This document shows, piece after piece, positions 19,901-28,425 of a DNA stretch of 64,000 nucleotides. The first letter of the stretch is position 1; each line of letters begins with the position of its first letter. Source of the DNA: Chloroflexota bacterium. GTDB taxonomy: Bacteria > Chloroflexota > Chloroflexia > Chloroflexales > Herpetosiphonaceae. The notes under the pieces are model-generated. The model searched no databases, had not been told where the DNA came from, and was given only the letters and a program-made list of their open reading frames with translations. A program made the position numbers and the translations under genes. Where the stretch lies: positions 496,001-560,000 of the forward strand of contig JAIUOC010000001.1 in assembly GCA_020161265.1 (NCBI GenBank), given 5' to 3'.

Positions 19901-20337
19901 GGAACTGTAGTTGGAACAACCGTGCCGCCACAAGTTACACCATTGAGGGTAAAGACGGTTGGCTTAGCATTTGCGCCACTATAGCCAGCTTGGAAACCGA
20001 AGTTTACCGTGCCGCCAGTGCCGATGTTGCCATTCCAGCCTGCATTGCTAACGCTCACATTCGCGCCGCTTTGCGAGACAACCCCACCCCAAAGATTTGA
20101 GATGTTTTGGTTGCCAGCAAACGACCAGCCGAGCGTCCAGCTTGAAACGGCTGAACCAGTGTTTTTAAGCGTCACATCGCCAATAAAACCGCTACCCCAA
20201 TCGTTAGCAATGTTATAGACGACTTCGCAGCTAGTAGCTGCGGCGGTTGGTTTAGCATTCAATTGGCCTAGGCCACTGCCAACCACGGCGGTCAAAAGAA
20301 CAAGAATTAATCCACGGGAATTAAAGATCCGAGCCAT
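16948..20337 (-). CDS. Secreted cellulase: CBM2 plus two tandem GH6 domains
   Basis: 1129 residues. A signal peptide is followed by a CBM2 cellulose-binding module (about 36-140, with WNGNIGTGGTVNFGF), then a Pro/Thr linker containing a ~29-residue repeat unit. Next come GH6 domain 1 (about 225-652), a second P/T linker, and GH6 domain 2 (about 697-1124). Each GH6 copy shows NPFVGAQGYINSEYA, the acid segment LEPDSLSNLV, YMDIAHSGWLGW and the C-terminal VWVKPPGESDG. GH6 enzymes hydrolyse beta-1,4-glucan with inversion, as endoglucanase or cellobiohydrolase. The two catalytic copies are almost identical in protein and DNA (period 1416 bp = 472 codons). AAGGAGG precedes the ATG by 8 nt. An operator-like site lies 123 bp upstream. 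Confidence 0.93.
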   Translation of the reverse strand: MARIFNSRGLILVLLTAVVGSGLGQLNAKPTAAATSCEVVYNIANDWGSGFIGDVTLKNTGSAVSSWTLGWSFAGNQNISNLWGGVVSQSGANVSVSNAGWNGNIGTGGTVNFGFQAGYSGANAKPTVFTLNGVTCGGTVVPTTVPTNTTVPTTPPTNTPVPSATTRPTNTTIPTTPPTSTTGPTNVPTNTPVPSATTRPTNTTVPTTPPTSTTGPTNTPAPTTVPGVHVANPFVGAQGYINSEYAARVNAEANATGGTLGSQMRQVASYPTAVWLDRIAAIAGSSDAMGLRAHLDAALVQQQTSGQQVAISIVVYDLPNRDCAALASNGELKISENGLARYRTEYIDPIATILGDSKYASLRIVVVLEPDSLSNLVTNASIPACAEAISSGAYVQGVQYAINKLNVTSNVYIYMDIAHSGWLGWDSNFTPAIQLYTQTVRGTTKGLNGIDGFISNTANYTPLNEVFLPNSGLTLGGGNPIRSSLFYEWNPYFDETDYVLAMRNAFITAGFPSGIGMLIDTSRNGWGGTARPTMVSSSNSLEIYVNDSKLDRRPHRGGWCNQSGAGIGERPTAAPVSGIDAYVWVKPPGESDGVATAGVIDPTDPAKQFDAMCDPNAQNRYNTAYPTNALAGAPHAGRWFPSQFAMLVRNAYPPISQSTNPTTTPVATTVPPTSTPVGTSAPTSTPAPTSTPAPTSVPGVHVANPFVGAQGYINSEYAARVNAEANATGGTLGSQMRKVASYPTAVWLDRIAAIAGSSDAMGLRAHLDAALVQQQTSGQQVAISIVVYDLPNRDCAALASNGELKISENGLNRYKTEYIDPIAAIVGESQYASLRIVVILEPDSLSNLVTNASIPACAEAISSGAYVQGVQYAINKLNVTSNVYIYMDIAHSGWLGWDSNFTPAIQLYTQTVRGTTKGLNGIDGFISNTANYTPLNEVFLPNSGLTLGGGNPIRSSLFYEWNPYFDETDYVLAMRNAFITAGFPSGIGMLIDTSRNGWGGTARPTMVSSSNSLEIYVNDSKLDRRPHRGGWCNQSGAGIGERPTAAPVSGIDAYVWVKPPGESDGVATAGVIDPTDPAKQFDAMCDPNAQNRYNTAYPTNALAGAPHAGRWFPSQFAMLVRNAYPAIAP
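16965..18247 (-). repeat. Tandem duplication, unit encoding GH6 domain 2
   Basis: Nearly identical in DNA to 18381-19663 at a constant offset of 1416 bp. The two units together with the linker between them make up most of the cellulase gene. Confidence 0.9.
18381..19663 (-). repeat. Tandem duplication, unit encoding GH6 domain 1
   Basis: Counterpart of 16965-18247. The few amino-acid differences cluster around residues where this copy has ARYRTEYIDPIATILGDSKY and the other has NRYKTEYIDPIAAIVGESQY. Confidence 0.9.
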
Positions 20338-20702
20338 CGAATTCGCCTCCTTGCGTAGTATGTGTACTCTTCATCGATTAAAACGCGCATGGTTTTATGT
20401 ACACAAACAATTCATTGTCGTTCAACGTGGAAACTGCCTATGAAGTGGCTGCCCTCCTTTGGAACCGGTCTCATTTAGATAGCTTAATGTGGGTAAAACA
20501 GGTCTTGAGAGGGGAGGCGATGGCGTTGTTTGAGAGCGATCCCAAGACTGTTGGACGAATGTTAAAGCTTTTAACCAATTTTGTCAATAGCAAATCTTTA
20601 GAGTTTCTTAAGTAAATTCAGATTCGTAAAATCAGAATCGGTGGCAACGTTTTTGATACAATAGCAGCACACTTTTTAAGGCCAGACAAGGATCAGAACG
20701 CC
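20338..20702. other. Divergent intergenic region (cellulase / hybrid kinase)
   Basis: 365 bp. It holds the operator-like 14-mer at 20460-20473 and a weak minus-strand promoter (TTGAAC, 18 nt, TACATA) between it and the cellulase start. The 72-residue frame at 20397-20615 has no ribosome-binding site or recognisable domain and is not called as a gene. Confidence 0.5.
20460..20473. promoter_or_regulatory. LacI-type operator-like site upstream of the GH6 gene
   Basis: TGGAACCGGTCTCA, two mismatches from the perfect palindrome TGGAACCGGTTCCA with the central CG typical of LacI-family operators. Related sites lie upstream of the GH74 gene at 26594 and 26677. Confidence 0.5.
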
Positions 20703-23534
20703 ATGCCGAATTCGCTACGACCCGCCGAGCCACGCATCGATCAAGCTACGATAACCAAGCTGCTGAATGAGTTCGATTGGAGCTCAACGCCGCTTGGGGT
20801 GATGGATACTTGGCCAATTGCCATGCGCAGTATCGTTGATATGATGCTGGCAGTTCCGGTAGCGATCGCAACGCTATGGGGTCGGCAAGGCATTATGATC
20901 TACAACGCTGGTTATGCGGTCATTGCTGGCTCACGTCACCCTACAGTATTTGGTCAGCCCGTTACCGCCGCTTGGCCCGAAGCCGCCGATTTCAATCAAT
21001 CGATCCTCGATCAGGTCTTTGCGGGCAAAAGCCTTACTTACCAAAAACGCAACTTTATGTTGCAACGCAATGGCCGTAACGAACAAGTCTGGTTTGATCT
21101 TAGTTATAGCCCGATTTTTGACCAAAACGGTGAAATTCTCGGGGTCATGGCGCTGGTGGTCGAAATAACTGCCCAAGTTTTAGCTGAACAACAACGCCAT
21201 CGCGCCGAAGAACGCTTCCAATTAGCCTTGGATGCTGGCTTACTGATCGGCACATGGGATTGGGATATTGTGGCTGATCGCTGTATCGTCGATCCGCGCT
21301 TTGCCGAATATTTTGCGCTTGACCCAACCCTCGCCAGCCAAGGCGTGAGCGTCGAAACCATGCTTGAGGCGATTCATCCCGATGATCAAGCGACCATTGC
21401 CCAATTAATTCAATCGGCAATTCACAGCGGTCAGTCATATCGCGCTGAATATCGCGTGCTCCACCGCGACGGCGATTATCGCTGGGTCGAGGCCAATGGC
21501 TTTTGCATTTTTGAGCACAATCAGCCGCAACGTTTTCCTGGCGTATTAATCGATATTACCGAGCGTAAACGCCGCGAAGATGCCTTAGAGCATAGTGAGG
21601 CTCGTTTACGCGCAATTTTTGATACCTTGCCCGTCGGCTTGGTTTTTGCCGAAACTCCGACTGGACGGATCACCGATGGCAATGCCCATGTCGAGCAGAT
21701 TTTGCGCCATCCGGTGCTGCCATCGCCTGCGACCGAGGCCTACGGCGAATGGATCGCTTACGATGAACACAATCAACTTGTGCCAATCGAAGAATATCCA
21801 CTGGCGATTGCTGTCAAAACTGGGCAAGTTTCCGAGCGCGATTTCCACTACCAGCGGGGCGATGGCACACGGGCTTGGATCAAGGTTATCGGCGGCCCAG
21901 TCCGCGATCTTGATAACACGATTACTGGTGGTTTGATCACAATCATCGATATCGACCGCGAAAAACGCACCGAAAAACAACTCCAAGCGCTCAACAACGA
22001 TTTAGAAGGCTTGGTCGCCCAACGCACTCGTGAGCGCGACCGAATTTGGCTGGTCAGTCAAGATCTGTTAGGCATTGCTGACCCAACGGGCAATTGGCTC
22101 GCGATCAATCCTGCTTGGCAACGCACACTCGGCTGGAATGATAGCGATATTCTTGGGCGCACCAGCGAATGGCTTGAACACCCCGACGACCATGAACGCA
22201 CACGCCAAGAGGTTGCCAAGCTAGCCAATGGCATTCCCACTAGCTATTTTGAAAATCGTTTTCGCAGTCGTGACGGCGAATATCATTGGCTTTCGTGGAC
22301 GGCAGTGCTAGATAATGGCTATCTCTATTGCGTTGCCCGTGATATTAGCAACGAAAAACAGCGCCAAGCTGAAATCGAACGTATGCAAACCCAATTGCGG
22401 CAATCGCAAAAAATGGAGGCAATCGGTCAACTCACAGGCGGCATCGCCCACGATTTTAACAACATTTTAACTAGCATTTTGGGTGGACTGGATTTGCTGC
22501 AACGCCGCATCAACGTAGGCCGTTTCGATACAATTGAGCGCTACATCAACAGTGCAATTAAATCGGCCAAACGTGCCGCTGCATTAACCCAACGTCTATT
22601 AGCATTCTCGCGCCAGCAAGCGCTGGATGTGCAACCAATCAACATCAATAGCCTGATCCAATCGCTCGACGATTTGCTCCAACGCAGCCTTGGCGAGCAA
22701 ATTCAGGTGGCAACCAACCTCAGTGATGACGTTTGGCGGGTGCGCACCGATGCCAATCAGCTTGAAAACGCCTTGCTCAACTTGGCGATCAACGCCCGTG
22801 ATGCCATGCCCTACGGCGGAATTCTGACCATTAGCACCAGCAATATCAACGCGCAACAAGCCCAGCAACTGCAACTTGATCCGCATGAATATGTATTAAT
22901 CGAAGTCATCGATAGCGGCACTGGTATGAGTAGTGAGGTAATCGAACGCGCTTTCGATCCATTTTTTACCACCAAACCCTTGGGGCAAGGCACAGGGTTG
23001 GGTTTATCGATGATTTATGGCTTTATCAAACAAATTGGCGGGCATATTCAAATTGAGAGCCAACTCGAACAAGGCACCAGCGTCAAGCTCTATTTGCCGC
23101 GTGACCAAAGTGGGCTTGAGCATGGCTTTGCCGCCGAATCGGCCCAAGCTCGCAGCATCGAGGGAGCTACCATTTTAGTGGTTGAAGATGATGAGGCGGT
23201 GCGTATGGTGTTGATCGATGTGCTTGGCGAGTTGGGTTACCACACGCTTGAGGCCGAGGATGCCAGCAGTGCCTTAGCCTTCTTCGAGCAGGCTGCGCCG
23301 ATTGATTTGGTAATTAGCGATATTGGTTTGCCTAAGACTGATGGCTACGATCTAGCGCTGCATATCCGCCAGCGCTATCCAACCTTGCCAATTTTGCTGG
23401 TCAGTGGCTACACCGATCGGGCGGCAGTGCGTAGCGGCGAGCTAGAAGCCTATATGGAATTGCTCAGCAAACCATTTGAAATTACCGACTTGGCCAATAA
23501 AATTCACGATTTGCTCCAACAAAGCCACAAGTAA
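20703..23534 (+). CDS. PAS-rich hybrid sensor histidine kinase with C-terminal receiver
   Basis: 943 residues, no membrane segments, so a cytoplasmic sensor. The order is four PAS-like sensor domains (about 10-160, 170-295, 300-430 and 445-560; for example WFDLSYSPIFDQNGEILGVM). Next is a HisKA with the phospho-His in GGIAHDFNNILTSILGGL and a HATPase with DSGTGMS and GQGTGLGLSMIYG. The protein ends in a receiver (ILVVEDDEAVR, SDIGLP, SKPF). The HDFNN form of the H-box places it with the blue-light/PAS type family. The signal is unknown. It sits between the GH6 and GH74 genes in divergent and convergent arrangement respectively, so it may respond to the same substrate, but that is only positional. 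AAGGAT lies about 10 nt before the ATG. Confidence 0.9.
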   Translation: MPNSLRPAEPRIDQATITKLLNEFDWSSTPLGVMDTWPIAMRSIVDMMLAVPVAIATLWGRQGIMIYNAGYAVIAGSRHPTVFGQPVTAAWPEAADFNQSILDQVFAGKSLTYQKRNFMLQRNGRNEQVWFDLSYSPIFDQNGEILGVMALVVEITAQVLAEQQRHRAEERFQLALDAGLLIGTWDWDIVADRCIVDPRFAEYFALDPTLASQGVSVETMLEAIHPDDQATIAQLIQSAIHSGQSYRAEYRVLHRDGDYRWVEANGFCIFEHNQPQRFPGVLIDITERKRREDALEHSEARLRAIFDTLPVGLVFAETPTGRITDGNAHVEQILRHPVLPSPATEAYGEWIAYDEHNQLVPIEEYPLAIAVKTGQVSERDFHYQRGDGTRAWIKVIGGPVRDLDNTITGGLITIIDIDREKRTEKQLQALNNDLEGLVAQRTRERDRIWLVSQDLLGIADPTGNWLAINPAWQRTLGWNDSDILGRTSEWLEHPDDHERTRQEVAKLANGIPTSYFENRFRSRDGEYHWLSWTAVLDNGYLYCVARDISNEKQRQAEIERMQTQLRQSQKMEAIGQLTGGIAHDFNNILTSILGGLDLLQRRINVGRFDTIERYINSAIKSAKRAAALTQRLLAFSRQQALDVQPININSLIQSLDDLLQRSLGEQIQVATNLSDDVWRVRTDANQLENALLNLAINARDAMPYGGILTISTSNINAQQAQQLQLDPHEYVLIEVIDSGTGMSSEVIERAFDPFFTTKPLGQGTGLGLSMIYGFIKQIGGHIQIESQLEQGTSVKLYLPRDQSGLEHGFAAESAQARSIEGATILVVEDDEAVRMVLIDVLGELGYHTLEAEDASSALAFFEQAAPIDLVISDIGLPKTDGYDLALHIRQRYPTLPILLVSGYTDRAAVRSGELEAYMELLSKPFEITDLANKIHDLLQQSHK

Positions 23535-23580
23535 GCTTGCCGCCTAGAAGCAACCTCACTTGTGGCCTTGAATCCAACAT

Positions 23581-23613
23581 AAGCGAGCCTGCCGCCTAGA
23601 AACAGGCTCGCTT
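23581..23613. terminator. Hairpin between convergent kinase and GH74 genes
   Basis: An 11-bp perfect stem (23581-23591 with 23603-23613) with an 11-nt loop. The words around it (gccgcctagaa) also occur at 23539-23550, so the short spacer has a partial duplication. No T-run. Confidence 0.5.
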
Positions 23614-23623
23614 GGCGATTTGG

Positions 23624-26473
23624 TTATGGCGCAACGCTACAAGCAACGCCATTCAAAACAAAGTTGGTTGGCACAGCATTTGTGCCATTATGACTAGCAA
23701 TAAAGCCAAAGCTCTGCGTGCCATTAGTCGGAATATTGGCATTCCAATCGGCGCTATGCTTGGCAGTCACAGCTGAACCAGTTTGGGTCAGCACAGTATT
23801 CCAACTGCTCGTCACCGTTTGACCATTGGCAAAATTCCAGGTCAACGTCCAACCACCACTAATCGGCGCTCCCAAATTGGTAATCGTCACACCGCCCGTA
23901 AACGCGGTATTCCACTGATTAACCACATAGTTAATCCGGCAGCCACCAGGCGCTGGAGTTGACGTTGGGGTGTAGGGCAAACTGGTTGGCGTAATTGGGG
24001 TTGCCGTTGGTACACGGGTTGAGGTTGGCGTTGGCGTGTAGGGAATCGCAGTTGAAGTCAGCGGAGTCGCCGTTGGCACGCGAGTCGAGGTCGCAGTCGG
24101 CGGCAAACTCGTTGGCGTAGCGGTTGGTACACGAGTTGAGGTCGCAGTTGGCGTATAGGGAATTGCGGTTGAACGGGTTGGCGTAGCCGTAGCTGGAACT
24201 GGTGTATTGGTGGGAGTTGAGCCAGCAATATCACCATAAATAATCCCACGACCATTCGTTCCAATATAAACCCGCCCATAAATCCGTGGGTCGCCAGTAA
24301 TAGTTTCGTTGGTCGAGCCATATTGATGTTGATCGTCGTTGATGCGCACCCAGGTTATGCCGCCATCATCTGAGCGGAAGAAGCCTTCTACGCCATCAAT
24401 GGCTCCGGTAATGTAGATTGCTTGATAGCTTTGGCCAGGTGCTGCCTTACCAAAACCAACCACATTGGCAACCTGCACTCCAGCAATTTTGCTGAATGTT
24501 GTGCCACCATCGGTTGAATGGAACAAGCCATCTTGGCCGCCAGCCAACCACAAATCGCCTTCGATGCCCAAAACGGCCTCGATTTTGGCGCTCTTGGTGG
24601 GCAAGCCCGTTGCAACAGCGGTAAAGTTGCGAGCAGCATCGGTGCTACGATAGAGCGTACCATTGGCGATGCCGTAGAACGTCGTCGATTTTACTCGATC
24701 AGCAATTACGACTGCTCCAGCCGGAATACCAGCACTCGCCGACCAACTATTGCCACAGCCCATCGAGTAACTGACTGGGGCAGTCGTACCGCTCCAAACA
24801 ATCATCGAAGCATCAGCAGCCATGGCGATTTTGCCGCCGCCAACTGAGCCAGTAGGTTCACTGCTGGCGTGCGACCAATTTTGGCCACCATCCCATGAAC
24901 ACGCCACCCGTTTGACCGTGCTGCCTTCGCCAACATAGCCTGTGCGAGCCATCACATTCGGGCGGGTTCCAGCAAAATCGATGCTGGTCGATGAGCCAAA
25001 TTTGAGGCTAGCCGACCACGGTGGAGCCTTAGTCAGATCGGTATGGTAGAAGCCAGCAATATCACCCAAGGCACTTACCAAGTGCACACCTTCTGGTGGG
25101 CTAACCAATTCGAGAACTGCGGTTTCTTCAAGGCCATGGGCCCGCACATCGAGGGCAACTTTGCCGCCAGTATCCCAAGCAGTCAAATTATCGGTGCCAT
25201 AAATCGTTGCGCCAGTGCCATAGAGCATGCGATCTGAGTTGAATGGATCAATCTCGATATCGCCGATCATCCAGCCCAATTTAGGTGCAACTTCAGGTGC
25301 GGTTGCATTACCACCAAAGTCAAGCCATGGCGAACTGCTAATATCTTGAGTATAGCGGAAGGTGCGTTCGGGATAGTTGGCCCATTCCCAAATACCGCTC
25401 CATGTCGCGCCGCCATCGGTGCTGCGATAAATCAAGGCATCAGGCCACCATGAATTGAGGCTGGTTACCAACAAGGTATTGGGATTTTGCGCATCAACCG
25501 CCAAGCCGCCATAGCCAAAATAATCGTCGGCGCTGCTCGAAGGAATTGGGCTAATGTTCGTCCAAGCTTGGGTGGCGGTGTTATATTTCCAAACATCACC
25601 CTTGCCACCATCATAGGGGCCAGGTGTATCGCTGTAGGTGATGTAGAGCATGCCGTTTGAGGCCAAAGTAGCATGATGTGGCAAATAGCCTGCGGTTGGT
25701 TGGCCGGGTAATGCCGCCCAAGTTGCCCCGCCGTCGGTGCTGCGATAAATACTGGTGGTCGTATCGGCAACCCCAACATAAATCGTTTGCGAAGCGCTGC
25801 CACTACTGCCAGTTCGTGGATCAAACGTTACCCACACTACCCCAATACGGTCATTGAAATAGGGATCGGTATAGTTGCCAATCGCCGGAAAACTAGTAAC
25901 TTGCGCCCAGGTTGCACCATAATCGGTGCTGCGCCAGAGGCCTTGGCCGCGTGTACCGAGGTAAAGCACGCTATTTTTGTTGGGGTCAATCGCCAAACGT
26001 TCGCCCATCGAGCGGCCTGGCATATTACCGCCAAGTTTAAATGGCAGGTCGGTGCGGGCCCACGAATTGCCTTTGTTGGTCGAGCGCAAAATCGCGCCGT
26101 TGGCCGAAGTCCAATCGTTAGTGTAAGTGCCAGCGGCCAAATAGAGGCGGTTGGGATCAACTGGGTCGGTCGCGAGGCTATCGATCCCAGTCCAGTTCCA
26201 ATCGGTTGCACCAATCCAGTCGGTTAGGGGAATCCAACGCTTGGTTGTGGGGTTCCAGCGGTATGCACCACCAATATCGGTGCGGGCATACACCAAATCG
26301 CGTTCAGTTGGATTGTAAATAATCCCTGGGACAAAACCACCGCCAACAATCTCGACATTCGACCAATTATATGGCTGACTACTTGCCGCCCGCGATTGCG
26401 GCACGGCCACCATCGCTTGAATTACGCCTGCAAACAGCACCACTACTGCTGCGGCCATCTTTAGCATTCGCAT
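23624..26473 (-). CDS. Secreted GH74 xyloglucanase with C-terminal CBM2
   Basis: 949 residues. A signal peptide is followed by a two-lobed beta-propeller of sialidase-like repeats (YRSTDGGATW, FHSTDGGTTFSK, FRSDDGGITW) typical of GH74. The N-terminal catalytic Asp is D66 in YARTDIGGAYRW. A Pro/Thr linker follows with repeated TSTRVPTATP units, then a CBM2 (CRINYVVNQW...WNANIPTNGTQSFGF). GH74 enzymes cleave xyloglucan or related beta-1,4-glucans. The ATG is preceded by AAGGAG at 9 nt. Two operator-like palindromes lie 120 and 200 bp upstream, suggesting sugar-responsive repression shared with the GH6 gene. Confidence 0.92.
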   Translation of the reverse strand: MRMLKMAAAVVVLFAGVIQAMVAVPQSRAASSQPYNWSNVEIVGGGFVPGIIYNPTERDLVYARTDIGGAYRWNPTTKRWIPLTDWIGATDWNWTGIDSLATDPVDPNRLYLAAGTYTNDWTSANGAILRSTNKGNSWARTDLPFKLGGNMPGRSMGERLAIDPNKNSVLYLGTRGQGLWRSTDYGATWAQVTSFPAIGNYTDPYFNDRIGVVWVTFDPRTGSSGSASQTIYVGVADTTTSIYRSTDGGATWAALPGQPTAGYLPHHATLASNGMLYITYSDTPGPYDGGKGDVWKYNTATQAWTNISPIPSSSADDYFGYGGLAVDAQNPNTLLVTSLNSWWPDALIYRSTDGGATWSGIWEWANYPERTFRYTQDISSSPWLDFGGNATAPEVAPKLGWMIGDIEIDPFNSDRMLYGTGATIYGTDNLTAWDTGGKVALDVRAHGLEETAVLELVSPPEGVHLVSALGDIAGFYHTDLTKAPPWSASLKFGSSTSIDFAGTRPNVMARTGYVGEGSTVKRVACSWDGGQNWSHASSEPTGSVGGGKIAMAADASMIVWSGTTAPVSYSMGCGNSWSASAGIPAGAVVIADRVKSTTFYGIANGTLYRSTDAARNFTAVATGLPTKSAKIEAVLGIEGDLWLAGGQDGLFHSTDGGTTFSKIAGVQVANVVGFGKAAPGQSYQAIYITGAIDGVEGFFRSDDGGITWVRINDDQHQYGSTNETITGDPRIYGRVYIGTNGRGIIYGDIAGSTPTNTPVPATATPTRSTAIPYTPTATSTRVPTATPTSLPPTATSTRVPTATPLTSTAIPYTPTPTSTRVPTATPITPTSLPYTPTSTPAPGGCRINYVVNQWNTAFTGGVTITNLGAPISGGWTLTWNFANGQTVTSSWNTVLTQTGSAVTAKHSADWNANIPTNGTQSFGFIASHNGTNAVPTNFVLNGVACSVAP

Positions 26474-26593
26474 AGATGGGGTCTCCTTTGCACCCTATTT
26501 TTGGTTACGATGTTTGGTTTAAAGCAGCAGGCAAGCACTGGCAACAACGACAAGCAACATGGGCTTGACCTTTAAGTAATAATTAATTAGTTA

Positions 26594-26607
26594 TGGAATC
26601 GGTTCCA
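26594..26607. promoter_or_regulatory. LacI-type operator-like palindrome upstream of GH74
   Basis: TGGAATCGGTTCCA, a near-perfect 14-bp palindrome with central CG, 121 bp upstream of the GH74 start. It is the best of three related sites in the window. Confidence 0.55.
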
Positions 26608-26676
26608 GAAATATCAATAAATTAACCCTTGGTAAGCTCAATGAACGAATAAAACCCCCTTTGATAAATAGGTATT

Positions 26677-26690
26677 TGGGATCGGTCTCA
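26677..26690. promoter_or_regulatory. Second, weaker operator-like site upstream of GH74
   Basis: TGGGATCGGTCTCA, similar to the sites at 26594 and 20460 (consensus TGGRAYCGGTYYCA). It also matches 11 of 14 positions of TGGGAGCGCTCCCA, the CebR/CelR operator known from actinobacterial cellulase genes. Confidence 0.45.
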
Positions 26691-26809
26691 AAAATTAAAT
26701 TGCAATTAATCAAGCATCTTAGCTAAAAAAAGCCGCAAGTCAATACTAAAACTTTAGAATTCATTAAAAAGTTAGCAATTTAACCATGAACCCTGAGTTT
26801 ATGTAACCA

Positions 26810-27163
26810 CTACTCTCGATAAGTCCATGTAATTTCTTGGAGTTCCATGTGTCGCGTATAGATTGTCGGATCATTCTCAAATAAATACTCACGATTAACG
26901 TCGAATGCAATACCATGTTCAATCATGCGATCAAGGGTTACATCAGTTACTTCTCGATAGGTATTGAATCGGTCAGGAAATGTTGCTTCATCGTATTCCG
27001 ATAAGGCAATAATTGTGTCTCCACTATTGTGCAGGAGATAAAAGGCAATCATCGCTGTAGCAATTGGATAGTTAATAATTTCCTGTTTTGTACAGACCGG
27101 GAGTCGCGTAAAGGCAATATATTCTGCTTTGGTGGTATTAAAAATAAGATAGCAGGTCGTCAT
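26810..27163 (-). CDS. Small hypothetical protein
   Basis: 117 residues, no signal peptide, mixed alpha/beta composition with many Thr/Ile/Tyr residues. GAGGGA precedes the ATG. It lies 38 bp upstream of the esterase's 3' end on the same strand order, so the two minus-strand genes may be co-transcribed, with the esterase first. No domain recognised. Its codon use is more AT-rich than its neighbours, consistent with a recently gained or weakly expressed gene. Confidence 0.6.
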   Translation of the reverse strand: MTTCYLIFNTTKAEYIAFTRLPVCTKQEIINYPIATAMIAFYLLHNSGDTIIALSEYDEATFPDRFNTYREVTDVTLDRMIEHGIAFDVNREYLFENDPTIYTRHMELQEITWTYRE

Positions 27164-27201
27164 TAATCCCTCACATCGTTATCGTTAATGAGCAAATTGG
27201 C

Positions 27202-28122
27202 TCAGTGTGCAATCTGTGTTTGCATCCATACATGGGCTTTGTCAATAAACGCTTGGGAAATTGCACTAGCAAAGGCCCAATTCTGAAAACCATGCGGCCC
27301 ACCAGTTGTAATCTCAAACGTTACGTCAACTCCAGCCGTTTGTAAACGCTCAGCATACAAACGATCTTCTTGGTAAAACAAATCAATATCGCCAACACCG
27401 ATCCACGTTGGTGGCAAGCCTTGCAGGTTTTCGCGTCGCGCAGGCACTGCATAGGCTGGAATTGCATCAATGCCGGGTTTGGTCGCCAAATAGGCCTGCC
27501 AACCGATTAAATTTTTGCGATTATTCCAAACAAAATGGTCAATTTTGCTCAATTCAACCTTGGTCGTCGTGCGGTCATCAAGCATTGGACAAAACAGCAA
27601 TTGAGCCAGCGGCTGAGTCGTGCCCAGATCAACCAAGCGTTGCGCCAAACTTGCTGACAAACCACCGCCAGCACTTTCGCCACCAAGCACCACCCGCACT
27701 GGGTCAATCGCTAGCGTCGCGGCCTGCTGCTGAAGCCACTGCCAACCAGCCAAACAATCATCAAGCGGGGCAGGAAATGGGTGTTCGGGAGCCAATCGAT
27801 ATTCCACCGAAACCACCACAATCCCTAAGCGTTGCGCCGTCGTGGCACACCATTGATCATCTTGCGCAGCCTGGCCAATAATCATCCCGCCGCCGTGAAT
27901 CCAAAACAATGCAGCCGTTGAGCGACAAACAGCGGGGCGATAAATGCGTACTGGGGGATTTAAATCGTTGCGTTGTTCAATCGTCACTCCATCAAACTGA
28001 TTGGCCGGAATGCGACTGCCTAACCAACGTACAAAACGCCGCCCCCAAGCGCTGCCCAACGGCAAAGGTGGAATCCGGCGGACATAGCGTTGTAATTCAG
28101 GCGCGACCATTGAAAGCTGCAT
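27202..28122 (-). CDS. Alpha/beta hydrolase-3 (HSL-family) esterase
   Basis: 306 residues from the ATG at 28122 (AAGGGG 6 nt upstream; a TTG two codons earlier is the longest frame). Hormone-sensitive-lipase-family marks are the oxyanion motif WIHGGGMIIG, the nucleophile elbow GGESAGGGLS, the acid in WIGVGDIDLFY and the catalytic His in GGPHGFQNW. There is no signal peptide, so it is a cytoplasmic carboxylesterase or lipase acting on short acyl esters. The substrate is unknown. Confidence 0.88.
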   Translation of the reverse strand: MQLSMVAPELQRYVRRIPPLPLGSAWGRRFVRWLGSRIPANQFDGVTIEQRNDLNPPVRIYRPAVCRSTAALFWIHGGGMIIGQAAQDDQWCATTAQRLGIVVVSVEYRLAPEHPFPAPLDDCLAGWQWLQQQAATLAIDPVRVVLGGESAGGGLSASLAQRLVDLGTTQPLAQLLFCPMLDDRTTTKVELSKIDHFVWNNRKNLIGWQAYLATKPGIDAIPAYAVPARRENLQGLPPTWIGVGDIDLFYQEDRLYAERLQTAGVDVTFEITTGGPHGFQNWAFASAISQAFIDKAHVWMQTQIAH

Positions 28123-28425
28123 CGACAACCCCTTTCAAACCAAACATCATGTTCAATTAGCCTGCTAAATAGCAGATTAAGCCCAATTTGTACAGTAAAT
28201 GGCAGTGATTTACCAGCAAAAATCCCTTTTTTCGCCATTTCAGGCAGGTATGCTAAAGCTGGATCACCCAAAGGAGCACCAATTGCCAATGCGGTCAATT
28301 CGCAAATCGAAGTTCGAAGAGCAGAGTAGAAACCTACAGATACACAAGGGAACCAAAGAGGAGCCAACAACGTTTGATCGGTGTGGTCCACAATGCCTTA
28401 TCAATTTAACCAAAAAGAGGATGTT
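28123..28425. other. Divergent intergenic region (esterase / VWA lipoprotein)
   Basis: 303 bp. Apart from the ribosome-binding sites at both ends I see only a short hairpin (around 28160-28173) and no convincing promoter, gene or RNA. Confidence 0.4.

Larger units (their letters stand above)
26474..26809. other. AT-rich upstream region of the GH74 gene
   Basis: 336 bp, strongly AT-rich towards 26800. It contains the two operator-like sites listed separately. No open frame of substance is present. Confidence 0.5.

Noticed and set aside
19664..19930. Short tandem units in DNA that at first look like a CRISPR or minisatellite
   Set aside because: They encode the in-frame Pro/Thr linker repeats of the cellulase; there are no spacers or cas genes.
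19685..19984. Val/Gly-rich plus-strand frame opposite the Pro/Thr linker
   Set aside because: Low-complexity antisense of the linker repeats, not a gene.
20397..20615. 72-codon open frame upstream of the hybrid kinase
   Set aside because: No ribosome-binding site, no recognisable domain, and it spans the operator/promoter region of the cellulase gene.
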